Position numbers and translations under genes: made by a program. Positions 1-11,598 of a DNA stretch of 64,000 bases are shown here, piece after piece. Where the stretch lies: positions 524,685 through 588,684 of the forward strand of contig MU001496.1 of NCBI GenBank assembly GCA_010093485.1, read 5' to 3'. The notes beneath the pieces were generated by a model that saw nothing but the letters and a program-made list of their open reading frames with translations, made no database searches and was not told where the DNA came from. Every line of letters begins with the position of its first letter. Positions within the stretch are counted from its first letter, which is position 1. Origin of the DNA: Karstenula rhodostoma CBS 690.94. Its lineage: Eukaryota; Ascomycota; Dothideomycetes; Pleosporales; Didymosphaeriaceae.

Positions 1-470
1 GAGGGCGCGATGCGTCTGGCGTGTGCAAGGTGTGGGTGGTGTTCGGAGTCGCGTGCAGGGCTTGGTGCTGGGTCTACAGGAGGGAAGCTGGCGCGTTAGC
101 TATGCGCGCGAAATACTGTTATGTTGGTTTTTCTGCGCTCCTCGGTGCATTCGTGCTGTTGCGGATGTCGATTTGAAGACCGTGCGAGTTGTAGGGCTTT
201 TACAAACAAATATGAATATTGTTCGCGAGGGAACGTCTGCGTAGACCGTGCGCACCTGTGCTTCTTGAGGCTCTATAAAATACAATAACAACTAATACAG
301 CCGTATGAATGGCTTCCCTAATTACTCCAAAAATGCTATGCGTGCATGTATGCGTGTTCGCTCTGCATTGCGCCAAATGGAGTGGAATGACCGCTTTGTA
401 CCGCCTGCTCTTCTGCCCTTATATCAATTCAACAGCATATTCGTACACTCCACACGGACCCCAAACTCAC
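1..470. other. Gene-free left edge
   Basis: No reading frame here resembles a protein. The short frames overlap one another and lack splice or start context. The last part is probably the 3' flank of the minus-strand MIX23 gene. Confidence 0.5.
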
Positions 471-1112
471 TCACTCCCCTCTCTGCCTCTGCCCAGCTCT
501 CCACTTCCCAAAGGCCTCTTCCGCCGTCTCGCTACTAACCCCACACCTCTCCCCAACAACGCTCCACGTCCTACTCCGTATAATCTTCTCCACCGCCCTC
601 TCATTCCGCATCAGCATCGCCAGACTCTCCGTCCGCGCCTCCTTCGGAAAAAACCGCCCGCTGTATGGATCCAACCGCTCGTCGACGACCCTCTCGCGCA
701 TCTTGTCGTCCTCAATCTGCCGCAGCACCGAGTCCGGGTCGTCGGGGTCCGGCGCCGTCGCGACGCCTGCGCAGTAGTCCAGGACGTCTGAGCGGACGGC
801 CCACGAGGGGAAGAGCACACGCTGCTTAAAGGTATCGCACTGGGACGCGGGTATCGAGCGGTCTGGCGCGGCCAGGCTGCGCGAGGAGGTCGATGCAGGG
901 TCGAAGCCACGCGTGGCGGGGACGAGGAGCGCGTTGAGGTTCTGCGTTATGCTGTCGTCTATTGTGCTGCGGGATATGCGGAGGAAGTCTAGGGCGAGGA
1001 GGCTGATTAGTTAGTTATTGGCAGGGTGGGCGCGGGACGAGGTACCTCGGAGGGCCGTCTGGTTGAAGCAGAACTGCGGCGTTAGGGGTGGGAGGGAGGA
1101 GGGCTGCGACAT
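471..1112 (-). CDS. MIX23: MIX23/Cid2 family mitochondrial intermembrane-space protein
   Basis: Two exons (1112-1046 and 988-471) flank a 57-nt intron with a TAACTAAC branch region; the protein is about 194 aa. The N-terminus has the family pattern TPQFCFNQTALRDFLR and the C-terminal half has ERLDPYSGRFFPKEARTE and RSRTWSVVGERC. Cysteines lie near the N-terminus, in DYC and in ERC. Known for the family: S. pombe Cid2 was found as a caffeine-induced death protein and yeast Mix23 (human CCDC58) is an intermembrane-space protein linked to protein import. The ATG at 1112 gives the family N-terminus. The gene is divergent from DNA ligase I and shares a 517-bp upstream region with it. Identification is by recalled motifs, not a search. 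Confidence 0.85.
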
Positions 1113-1629
1113 TGTGGTAGGTGGAGGTGGAGGGGAAGGCTCGCGGGGAGCTTGCTGCCAGAGGAGATGCGCCAGGGCGGATGGTGTATTGCCGTGGAGG
1201 TGTAGAGTGGCGTGAATGGCGAGAAGGATGAGTGGTTCAAATGAGTTCCGGTCTCAAAGTATAAATTCTTGGGTATGAGCGATTCGATGCACGGAAGACG
1301 CGAAGATTGCCGCAAGTCACAATCTAATGTATGGATGATTCGATGATGAACGCGGGCGAAATAGTTACAAGCGCATCCCTGCAACATGATGTCAGCACGT
1401 CCTCACGTGCGCGCGACTTTACGCGCTCGAAAGGCGCGCTCAGACGCGTAGCTGCCTATTAACGAGTCCGTGTCCGAACCATCGCAACACCTCTCTGATG
1501 CTTCCCCGCTTCAATGCCTTACCAAACCCTTCTTCAATAGTCAACAAACGTTTGCTTTTGTCTCTACGCTGCCCTCCCTCTTACACCTTTTTACGGCGCA
1601 GCGAGCGTGCTTTTTGTCGACTCGTAGCC
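1113..1629. promoter_or_regulatory. Divergent promoter between MIX23 and DNA ligase I
   Basis: This 517-bp intergenic stretch separates two divergent start codons. A CpG-rich block around 1400-1450 holds the ACGCG elements listed separately. No TATA box is obvious. No gene is seen. Confidence 0.6.
1421..1449. promoter_or_regulatory. MluI cell-cycle box-like elements upstream of DNA ligase
   Basis: ACGCG lies at 1421-1425 and a perfect ACGCGT at 1444-1449, about 180-210 bp before the ligase ATG. ACGCGT is the core of the MCB bound by MBF (Mbp1/Swi6 in budding yeast, Res/Cdc10 in fission yeast), and yeast ligase I is a classic MBF target. Function here is inference. Confidence 0.5.
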
Positions 1630-4517
1630 ATGCCGCCCAAGCAGGCTACCCTTGGGTATGTGCGGCCTTCTCAGACTACGTTAACGTGGGCATCTCGCAT
1701 TCTCATGGTCTTTTGACTGGGCTAACGTGTTTGCGATTGTAGAAAGTTCTTTGGGAAGAACGGAACCGCGCCGAAGACGCAGCAGTCGAAGCTTTCGTTT
1801 GCGACAAAGGCAAAGCCGGAGAAGAAAGATGCTGAGCTGAAATACGAACCGGAATCCTCGCCGGAGGAGGTGAAGAAGGACGTCGAGCCGAAAGAAGAAC
1901 CAAAGTCATCGGCGGTGGCGGCCGAAAAGGAGAATGGCGACACCGCTACCGGTGCAGATGTGAAGGAGGAGGCGAACGGAGATGCTATGGAGGTTGATAG
2001 CAGCGCTCCATCTGAGGTGGGAAAGAAGAGACAAGCGGAAGAGGAAGAGGAGGACTCAGACGATGCACCGCCCACGAAGAGGGCGCGTGGAAAGCCGGCC
2101 AAGGCTGCACCAGCGAAGAAGGGTAAGGCTGCACCAAAGAAGGCGGAGAAGCCTGCTGCGAAGGCTACCAAGAAGGCGAAGGCGAAGGTTGTAGAGCCTG
2201 AGGAGGACGAGGAAGACGAGGTGGTACCCGCCCCAGCTGTTGTCCAAAGCAAGAAGAATGAGGTGGAGCAGACGCCCCCGAAAGAAGAACCCGCGTCAAG
2301 CGCGTCTGACGAGGATGTGGTGAGCTCGGATGAAGAACCTCCAGAGGTTGCAAAGAAGGCGCGAGAAAAGGCCCAGAGCACGCTGAAAGGTGCTTCAAAA
2401 GGCGCCACCAAGGACCCGTATCCTGACTGGAAATCCGGGGAGCCAGTCCCGTACGCAGCGCTCTGCACCACTTTTTCAAAGATTGAGATGACAACAAAAC
2501 GATTGGAAATTTTGGCACATTGCTCGTTATTTTTGCGACAGGTTCTTCGCCTCACGCCGCAAGACCTGCTGCCGACGACCCTACTCATGATCAACAAACT
2601 CGCAGCGGACTACGCCGGTATTGAACTGGGTATTGGCGAATCGCTGATTATGAAGGCCATCTCCGAAAGCACGGGACGAAGCTTACAGCATATCAAGAAT
2701 GAACAGAATGAGATTGGCGACTTGGGTCTTGTTGCAGCGAAGAGTCGGTCGAAGCAGCCTACAATGTTCAAGCCAAAGGCTCTGACTGTAGCAGGCGTGC
2801 ACAAGGGCTTGATGGCGATTGCAACCATAGAAGGACAAGGTGCACAGGGCCGAAAAGTTGATGGGATCAAGAAGCTGCTGTCGGCTGCAGATGCTCACAC
2901 TGCAGGCAAGGCTGTTGATATCGAGAAAGACAAAGGCGGACCCAGTGAGGCCAAGTTCATCGTACGGACACTCGAAGGCAAGCTTCGGCTTGGTCTTGCA
3001 GAGAGGACGGTAGTAGTTGCTCTTTCCCAGGCCATGAAGTTCCATGAAATGTCACAGGACGATAAAATCCCATCGACGACGGACTTAGCCCAAGCCGAGT
3101 CCATTCTGAAGTCTGTTTACAGGTAATTGCGCGACCATAGCTTGGATGGCTTCATATGCTAATAGCTACTCAGCGAGCTCCCAAGTTACGAAGTCATCAT
3201 TCCTGCGATGCTGGAGCACGGATTGAGTAACCTAAAAGACAATTGCCAGTTACAGCCGGGTGTTCCCCTCAAGCCTATGTTGGCAAAACCAACAAAGTCC
3301 ATCACGGAGGTTCTCGATCGCTTCGAAGGCAAAGACTTCACCTGCGAATACAAGTATGATGGCGAGCGGGCACAGATACATTTTGTTGCACACGATGCTG
3401 AAATGGAGATGGCTACAGCTGCTCCTGCAGCTGGAAAGAGTGATAAGGGCGTGTCAAACATATTCTCTCGAAACTCCGAAGACTTGTCAAAAAAGTATCC
3501 AGATATCCTCGCCAAGCTTCCCACATGGCTCAAGGAAGGCACGAAGAGTTTCGTGCTGGATTGTGAAACAGTGGCTTGGGACATTGCAGAGAAGAGAGTC
3601 TTGCCTTTCCAGCAGTTGCAGACACGTAAGAGGAAGGATGTCAAGGCTGAAGACATCACTGTCAAAGTTTGCGTCTTTGCTTTTGATATCCTTTACCTCA
3701 ACGGTGAAGTAGGTAATGACCAACCTTCATGCAGTCACGATTCTAACAACGACAGGCGCTCGTAAACAAATCTCTCCGGGAACGCCGAGAACATTTGCTC
3801 GGGGCTTTCAAGGCCGTGGAAGGTGAGTTTGCCTTCGCCAAGTTCGGCAATACCAACGAGCTCGAAGAGATCCAGGTCCTATTGGAAGACTCTGTGAAAT
3901 CGGGATGCGAAGGCCTAATGGTCAAGATGTTGGACGGGCAAGAGTCCTCCTACGAGCCCAGTAAACGGTCTCAGAACTGGCTCAAAGTCAAGAAGGACTA
4001 CCTCGCTGGCGTCGGCGACTCTCTCGACCTCGTCGTGTTAGGCGCTTACTATGGTAAGGGCAAACGCACAAGCTGGTACGGAGCCTTCCTGCTCGCCTGC
4101 TACAATCCGGGGACTGAAAAGTACGAATCCGTTTGCAACATCGGTACTGGTTTCTCCGAAGCCATTCTCGAAACGCTACACAAGCAACTATCCGAGATCG
4201 TCATCAATCGACCAAAGCCCTTCTATACGCACAGTTCTGGCAACAAAGACCAGCCGGACGTGTGGTTCGAGCCGCGTTACGTGTGGGAAGTTAAGACTGC
4301 GGACTTGACACTGAGTCCAAGGTACAAGGCCGCGGCTGACGAGGTTGCTGGCGGTGGCAAGGGCGTTAGCCTTAGGTTCCCGCGATTTATCAAGGAGCGG
4401 GAGGACAAGAAGCCGGATATGGCGAGTACGAGCCGTATGATTGCGGAGATGTACTCGAGACAGGAGAGTGTGAGCAAGAACAAGGGCCCGAGCGTGGATG
4501 ATGATTTTGAATATTAG
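1630..4517 (+). CDS. CDC9: ATP-dependent DNA ligase I (replicative)
   Basis: Four exons (1630-1655, 1743-3122, 3174-3708, 3756-4517) give about 900 aa. The protein opens with QATLGKFFG, a canonical PCNA-interacting PIP box (Q-x-x-L-x-x-F-F) split by intron 1. A long acidic, lysine-rich disordered tail follows (to about residue 240), then the ligase DNA-binding domain. The nucleotidyltransferase core has motif I KYDGER (catalytic lysine near residue 529), DCETVAWD, EGLMVKM and WLKVKKDYL, then the OB-fold. The enzyme seals Okazaki fragments and excision-repair nicks by adenylating itself with ATP and then the 5' phosphate. No bacterial BRCT domain or zinc finger is present, so this is type I and not ligase IV. 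ACGCG boxes upstream fit S-phase expression. Confidence 0.97.
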
Positions 4518-4973
4518 ACGGAAGCGATGCGTGTATAGTGCTTCTACACATTTGCATCGCTAGGCCTTGGGTGCGATGGACAATGGCGTATGGGCGGGAT
4601 TCTGAAGCTGGGCCTGGATACTTCATGTGACGGTTCGTTTGATATAGCCTTTGTTATTCCCCTTTCAGTGCGACGGACTTATGGATGTGTCATGTGTAGT
4701 TTTTAAACAAACTCTAGAACGCGGTCTTTGTGCTACGCTGTCAGCCCAGGTCTTGTTTGGATCTGAGGAGCTGGACATGCGTGCTCACTTCCTTTCTCCT
4801 TCGGTCACTTCCATCACAATAATCTGCAATCCACGTGTTCCTCGAATGCAAGTATAGTTATCAAAGCGGACTGTTCCAACTCAAAGCGCCATGACTACCA
4901 CGAACCCATTCTACAGAAACCGAAGGTTGTTACGATAAGTATTCAACGACGAACCAGCCTACGTTTCCATAGT
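4518..4973. other. Convergent 3' flanks, no gene
   Basis: This lies between the ligase stop and the stop of the minus-strand coiled-coil gene. I see only probable 3' untranslated sequence. Confidence 0.6.
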
Positions 4974-7412
4974 CTACCCGCCTCGCAGTCGAGCTTCGAT
5001 CTCTCCCACATCCAAACTCCTCAACCCCATACTCCCCAACCGCCTCCCCTTCCACTCATTCGTCCTCCTCCCCCTCTTCTTCTTCTCTTCCAACAGCCCC
5101 AGGCTCAAAATCTCTTCATATTCCGCATCGCTCGCCTTCTCCTCCACCCACCGCCTCACGTCCCACCTCTCCCACGCGCTCTCCTTCAGCGCCTTCCCAT
5201 ACACATCTCGAGAACCAGACGGCGGGTAATGCGCACCCATCTTCCACGCGCGCGCCTTCTCAATAGCTTTTTCCTCGACCTCGACCTTGCGACGGGCAGC
5301 TTGTTGCTTCCTCGTGAAGTCCGACAGCGCAATGTCCCGCTGCATAACGCGGACCTCGGTGTTCCATTCCGGCAGGTGGATCTCGGCGCCTGTGTCGGCG
5401 TCGTAGATGACGCGGGGAAGGGGCAGCGGGCCGTTTCTCAGCCTCTCGTTTTCCTCGCGCATGGCTTTCTGCTCGTCCATGAGGCGCTCGATGCTTTTTT
5501 CCAGCGTGGCTTTCTCTTTTTTGAGCACGGCGAGGCGCTGGGTGGTTTCTTCGAGGGTCGTCTCCTGTGCGTCGAGTTTGCGGAGGAGTCCTGTTACTTG
5601 CAGGGCGTCGGGGTGCGAGGGCGTGGGTAGGAGGCCGTGGTAGGTGGAGATGGTGCGCTGCATTTCTTGCCGGAGGGCTTCGAGAGCGGTTTCTTCGGCG
5701 ACGGCGCGCCCGTCGAGCATTTCTTTCTGTTGCGTGTACTCGAAGTGCCACTGCTCTGATTCGTGGGTCAGGTTCGCCACCTGGTTTTGCAGTGTTTGCA
5801 CCGTGTCGTGGTTGGCGGTGGCGTACTCTTTGAGCGCGTTGCGTTCACGCTCGAGATCGATGTGGTAGGTGTTTAGTTTCGTGATGGATGCTTTGAGGTG
5901 TGCGATTTCGGCGTCTTGTGCGGCTTTGACTTTACGCTCGCGTTTGAAGAGGGAGTGCCATTCAGGGGTGTCTGTTCCTGCATTGAGTGCGTCGTTTATG
6001 GTCTTCTCCTGAAGGGCTTCCTCTAGTTCGCGGATTCTCTGTGCTTGTTTCTCGTGGAGGAACGCTTCTTGCAGCTGGCTCATTGCGGGCCTGTCTCGTA
6101 ATGCCTTATCCAGTTGTTCGACTTTAAGGGCGTGCGTCTTTTCTGCTTCTTCCAACTCCTTGGACTTCTGCATGAGCGACGCTTGAAGATTTCCCTCCCG
6201 CAAGGCCATCTCTTGAATCCGCTTCTGAGCTTCCTGCTCATCATTATCAGCCGCGCGTTTCCGCTCTAGCTCCTCCACACTTCTCTGCAATGCGTCTTCC
6301 AACTCCCTTATCCTCGTCTCTTGTTTCTCCTCTCTACTCTTATCCTCGCGCTTCTTCATCTCCAGCTCCTCATTACTCACCCTCAACCTCTCTTCCAACT
6401 CCCCAATCTTCCGCTCCTGCTCCTCAATCTTCACCCTATTCTCTACTCTCAGCTTCTCAACTTCATGAGCCTCATCCTCAAAGCACGCAATCATCTCCAC
6501 AATCTTGTACCTCAACCCGTTGACAACAGGAGGCATATCCTCCCGCCGTCCCAGCACCTCGCGAAAGTCGAACTGCCCCTTTTTGACGTAAAAGCCACTT
6601 TTCAAGTCCAAAATGTCCTGACAAGTCCTATCGAGCGCACCACGGAAGAGCTCCACGACCCTATTCCCCACCGTCGGCGTGGCGAACATAGACTGCGCAC
6701 GCATCCTATCATGACCAAGCACCCTTCCCCTCGGCCTTGCGGGGGGCTTGACAGGCTCGTCGAACCTAACCTTCCGCTCCCACTCGAAAGCCCCGACAGG
6801 CGGTGTTGCCAGTGCACCAGCATTCCCCTCGGACGTCGCACTCCCTGTCACCGCCTCACCGACCGCAGGATGCCACTCCACCCCCTCCCTCATCTTCATC
6901 TTGTAACTATCCGTGTTCTTCGCGTACGCAGCGGGATTGCTCGTCGGATGCACGAGAGCGAGACTGTGTCTCCTGCTCGAGTTGCGGCTGCTTTGCTCCG
7001 CGTCGCTGTGGTACGCGGGGGACGACGCTGCTCCGCCGAACTGCGCGTGGATATCAGCACTGTAGCTGGATGGCGTCGGTGAAGCATAGTTCAGAGCGTC
7101 GTGTTCCTCTTCCGCGTTGTTGTGGAGTGTCCTCCCGTCATTCTCGGACCATCTATCCCCGTTCTCGTCCTCCCCGTCCTCGTGCTCGCCATCCCCAACC
7201 TCCTCTACATCCTCGATTACTTCGCGTATGGGAGGTTCCTCGCCAACGTGGACTTCGCTCTTTCTATGTTTCGGGCGTTGGAACTGACTCTCCCCCGGTA
7301 TGTATTTGGCCGGCAACTTATCATCTACTTTCGGTCCAACATGCGCATACTGGCTCGATCGGCTCGCCGACCTTTTCAGCGAGGGCCTCCTCATGGAGGG
7401 TTTTGGTCCCAT
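4974..7412 (-). CDS. Large coiled-coil protein of unknown function
   Basis: One exon, 812 aa from the ATG at 7412; the open frame runs 30 nt further but only to a non-ATG codon. Residues 1-100 are basic then strongly acidic and disordered. Around residues 245-330 is a compact segment (LDRTCQDILDLKSGFYVKK, FREVLGRREDMPP) that may be a small folded domain. Residues about 330-660 form a long heptad-rich coiled coil (EEQERKIGELEERL, LMDEQKAMREENERL). The tail is basic and tryptophan-containing. The layout fits a cytoskeletal, septal or spindle-pole scaffold, but I do not recognise the family and assign no function. It is convergent with the ligase gene. Confidence 0.8.
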   Translation of the reverse strand: MGPKPSMRRPSLKRSASRSSQYAHVGPKVDDKLPAKYIPGESQFQRPKHRKSEVHVGEEPPIREVIEDVEEVGDGEHEDGEDENGDRWSENDGRTLHNNAEEEHDALNYASPTPSSYSADIHAQFGGAASSPAYHSDAEQSSRNSSRRHSLALVHPTSNPAAYAKNTDSYKMKMREGVEWHPAVGEAVTGSATSEGNAGALATPPVGAFEWERKVRFDEPVKPPARPRGRVLGHDRMRAQSMFATPTVGNRVVELFRGALDRTCQDILDLKSGFYVKKGQFDFREVLGRREDMPPVVNGLRYKIVEMIACFEDEAHEVEKLRVENRVKIEEQERKIGELEERLRVSNEELEMKKREDKSREEKQETRIRELEDALQRSVEELERKRAADNDEQEAQKRIQEMALREGNLQASLMQKSKELEEAEKTHALKVEQLDKALRDRPAMSQLQEAFLHEKQAQRIRELEEALQEKTINDALNAGTDTPEWHSLFKRERKVKAAQDAEIAHLKASITKLNTYHIDLERERNALKEYATANHDTVQTLQNQVANLTHESEQWHFEYTQQKEMLDGRAVAEETALEALRQEMQRTISTYHGLLPTPSHPDALQVTGLLRKLDAQETTLEETTQRLAVLKKEKATLEKSIERLMDEQKAMREENERLRNGPLPLPRVIYDADTGAEIHLPEWNTEVRVMQRDIALSDFTRKQQAARRKVEVEEKAIEKARAWKMGAHYPPSGSRDVYGKALKESAWERWDVRRWVEEKASDAEYEEILSLGLLEEKKKRGRRTNEWKGRRLGSMGLRSLDVGEIEARLRGG

Positions 7413-10400
7413 GGTCGGTGTTTCTTGGATTATGGAATGCAATGCGTGGAAGAATTAGTGCATTTGTTAGAAAAAGAATATCAAGTCTAGCTTTTCCAAA
7501 ATGTGAAAGTTAGAAACATGTAAATTCTACGAGTACGGATTGCTACGTTTGATAGACAATGGGCATTGTATCAGAGAAACAGGCGTCATGTTCTCATACG
7601 TCTCGTCGCCGTCTTTGATAAGACAAAGGACTGTTTTGGACTTTATTCTTAGCTCTCATGGTCCTTGTCTGCTCACACTGGAACAATGGCAACAAACCAC
7701 CTTCCCGCAATACAACAACCTCTCTTTATTGCAAGAGAGCGCCCGTTGCTAGTAGCGCCGATCATCCTCCGAGACTCGTCCGGCACGTGGGAAACCCCTT
7801 GACCCTGGTCTCAGGCACACCCCTCAAACCTTCTGAGTGAACCCAAACAAAGCAGCTGAGCCCTGAGTCAGCCCTGACAATGAATAGCCTCCCGCGATCC
7901 CCAGTCGTATCGGCGAAATACTTGGTAACCCATCGGCCCGATCTACACGTGACGTCTTCTCCCCTCAACGTTTAGCCTCTTTGTGTGACTCTGGCTCGCC
8001 GCTTTTATGGTATTCGCTAACGATCCCAAAAGAGGAAACAGGTAACAAACTCTCTTTGAGTACTTTCGTTGATTCCAGGTTGCTGGAAGTACTAGAATAG
8101 ACCCAGTCGGGGGTTGAGTCGAGAGGTGAACTCACACTGCCCCAGGGCAGTGAGACTGATGAGGTTGGCTGTAACCCAAGCTGTTGATGGCATCCGTATC
8201 CTTGACGCACGTTGGTTTCTAAAAGTGGGCCCTGTGCTGCGCGTTATTGGAGTTTCTATTGCGGAACATGTTATGATCTACAGTGCAGGACACACTGACC
8301 ACCAAGGAAACATTGTGTCGCACAGGTACAAATGTCCGAGTGGAGCTGCGCTTGTACATAAACAAAGCGAGCTCAGGAAGAGTCTCCCAACCTCGTCGAG
8401 ATGCGAACGGGGCTTCGTGCAAGTGCAGAAGAGCCTCACGCTTGGATGCGTTATCCAAGCTGAGCTGGGGACCAACACACCGCAACGTGGCCGCCCCCAG
8501 CCCACCTCCGCACTGAAACGTGTTTTTTGCTTTTTCCCTAAGGTCTTATCGCTCCGCGGACGAAAGTGTCAGGATGACGCCCCTTTATATGCATGCTCTA
8601 GCGTGCCGTTTAGCGTACCTTGCGCGGCATCAGAGCTGTTGCTAGCACCAACGTGCCTGTACTAGTCTATCAAATGCTCCCTCAGACGAAGCTCCTCGAT
8701 TGTAGCTCAACTCTAGAAGCTTTGATCGCCGAACAGGTAGAATGCAAGATGGTAGATCGCAGGTCGGCGAGCACGCGCACCAGTATCTCAGCACACCGTA
8801 CATCCATGCAATGTCATTGACGCTATTGCACGAAGCACGTCTCGGCAGGCGATCAACCTGGTCTAGCTGACGGCATGAAGGATATCGCCTGATGCTGCAA
8901 CGATGCCTATCCTTTATAGGCCAATCAGGCAGGTGGTCCGTGTAGTTGAACAATGCATGGGGCGGGGGCGTGGGGCGTGAACCGGTGGGCCACATTGAGG
9001 CTGATCGCGAATCTCTAGACTTCTCGGACGTACATAGAGCACGCTTCATGGCGAGCCTCCGCGCGGAGCTCCCGTAGTGGAGACGAACCATGGCTGAGAC
9101 TCGGCGATAGTGGACCTTGCCAAGCGGAGCAAGATGCACAAGCACTCGCATGGTAGCAGCAATTCGGTCCTCTTGCTAATTGGATCGCCTGTGTTCTAGT
9201 TGGTCGAAAGTCAAGCGAAGTGCCAGAATGTGGCTTGACACATGACCGTTGGGCTACCGGATCTGCGGCATAGCAAGGCAGTTAGCTTAACGATGCTCGA
9301 GACCACGGCTCGTTGTGTGACTTCGCGATCCGTGGAAGCACACTGAACCGCGTCTAAATTAGGCGAGGCGGAGTGAAGTTGAGCGTGGGGAAGAAACTCA
9401 ACGTGCGGCAGTGTTTCCAGAGGAGGCCCCAATACCGAACATGGCCAGGAAGTTAAGCGCTTAGCGGTAGGGCTGACCACTGAAAGCACAAAGATGCTGA
9501 GGCTGCACATGCATGGTGCTCTTGGCGATGGATAGGATGTGCAGATGGCGCGGGTTGGGTAGCCGTAGCGCCAGCAGCGCTCGTGTTCACGCAGACCCCG
9601 TGCGCTTGGCGTCCATGTCAGCGACGACCCCGTATTCCCTGCTTCTTGACTAGAATGCGGGGATGCGTCAGACATGGCGCCCCTGCCCTCATGGCTCGTT
9701 TCGAGCTGCAGAGGCATTGCTCTAGCGTCGACAGCGTACAGTGATCCGATGTCTTCACACCCACGAAGACAGTGCCCCTGATCAAACGAGAGCCCAAACG
9801 GGGTGCTCGCTTGCTGCGCCCGATCGCAGCCGTTTGGCCAAACCTGGGTTACACAGCAGGGGGTAGTGTTTGGATGTCACTCTTCTTCCAGGCTAGCGTG
9901 CATTCTTGACGTCCGCGCCGCAGTGGAAGCCCGGAAGCAACCGACTTTGGCTGCATTCAACCCGCACCAACCTGCAGCGAGTCTTGCGAAAAGGTGGTGG
10001 CTTCAACGGGCGGCTGCCGTTTTTTCTGGCGCGTCTAGCCTGCCAAAGCGGAGAGACCGAAAGTGCCAGTTGTAGCACCTGTCTCGACATGCTAGACGAG
10101 AGCTCGCATGGCGAGCATGTGCCGTGGGGCCGCGTCGTATGAGGGTGCGGTGCAATGAGATCAGGTCATCGCCACAAGAGGGGTAAGACCAAATCGCCGG
10201 GTTGGGCGAGTTCCTGGATTAGATCTCTGACTGCGAGCCATCCAACTCGCTGCGCGTCCCATGTGCTGTCCCTCCAAGGCCACGAGCAAATCGAAAGCGA
10301 GGGCCAGCAACACTCTTCTGTCCGTGGGAGAGCAACTACGCCATCTTGACCAGGGGTGGTGACCGGCGTGCAATGCGGCTGTCCATCGCGGAGGTGACGC

Positions 10401-11598
10401 TTGGACCGACCCTGAGATCCACGCCTTGGTCCAACTTATGCCGCGTTCGACTGGCTTCGACTGGCTCAGAGTAAGACAACGATAGTGTTAGTGCACAACC
10501 GTCTCCAATGGAATCGGTGCAAGATGGGGGGATTTGTGCCACAGCCTACATTCGCATGGTCCGCAACGTGCACCTTGGTCTACCGAATCGAAGTGTCCTC
10601 AGGATCCCACATGGAAACTAGCGTTGATCCTGTCGAGACCCACAGGCGGCTGTAGGCAGTCAGATACCAGTGGCTGCCGTAGAAAATGCGCGTGACGATG
10701 GGAATTTGGTGGCGTTGGTCGGCCATTGCTTCTCTTGCGTAGGGGTGAGTGGCCGTTTGCGACCATCCGGTCGACACGACACCCGTCCCCTCGGACCAGC
10801 AGCAACGGAGAGACGCAACGCACTAGGCTCCGATCATTTAGACGCATCTTGCTAATCCAGAGGACGTGATCTTGCCAAAAGCAGCGTCAGATGCCACTCG
10901 TGGTGAAGCCTCAGAGGCCCACACGCAAGCGGTCTCTTTGTCCGTTCCCAGCCAGAGGGTACCGCTACACTGCCTACGAGAGCAGACGTACTCGAGCCTC
11001 AGCTGGTCGCTACAAATATACTCTTCACAACGCTCGTCGACAGACAAAGAACCGCTGCCTGTTTATTTGCCTCTCGCGAGTTCCCGAGTGGCTTTCTTTC
11101 CCGATAAAGAAGCGCGCAAGGCCATCGAAACTCAAGACATCGCGTCTGTCCGAGGTGCCTAATCGACTTGTCATCTCAATTGATTGAACGCGCGACGTTT
11201 ACGTGCGCCGGCAACGCGCACATATTTGCGATAGGTTCGTTACCCATGTTTCCTCCATCTGCCATGCGCAATTGCCACGGGGAGCAAACTCCACATGCGC
11301 GGCAGCGCGTCGGGCGTAAGACTGACCTAATATCGCAGAAACTGGTCCGAGTTGGAGTCAAGAAAATCCTCATTGGAGCCTCTCTGGAAGTGCAGTCGAA
11401 GACATTGCGAATCCGTGTGGGTCTGTCCCGTGATCTAAAGTGAACTCGGCCGTTTCCGACCAACCAGTCGTACTTTTTGCGGCGCGATCAACCTCCCAAG
11501 ACAAAGAGCCTCACGCATCGTCTGTTTCATCGTCTCGGAGAGTCGCATTGAGAGGCATTGTGCTTGCCACCAACACGTGGATGCTACCCTTGGTCAAC
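7413..11598. other. Long gene-free region upstream of the HMG-box gene
   Basis: About 4.2 kb with no supported gene. Frames on both strands are short, overlapping and compositionally unlike proteins, and I found no transposase, reverse-transcriptase or terminal-repeat signal. It probably holds the promoter of the coiled-coil gene at its left end and an extended regulatory region and/or long 5' leader of the HMG-box gene. HMG-core ACAAAG/CTTTGT sites occur at 7623, 7847, 7979, 8362, 10937, 11044 and 11501. Confidence 0.5.

Noticed and set aside
8114..8665. 183-codon frame in the long gene-free region
   Set aside because: No protein-like composition or motif; competing frames on both strands.
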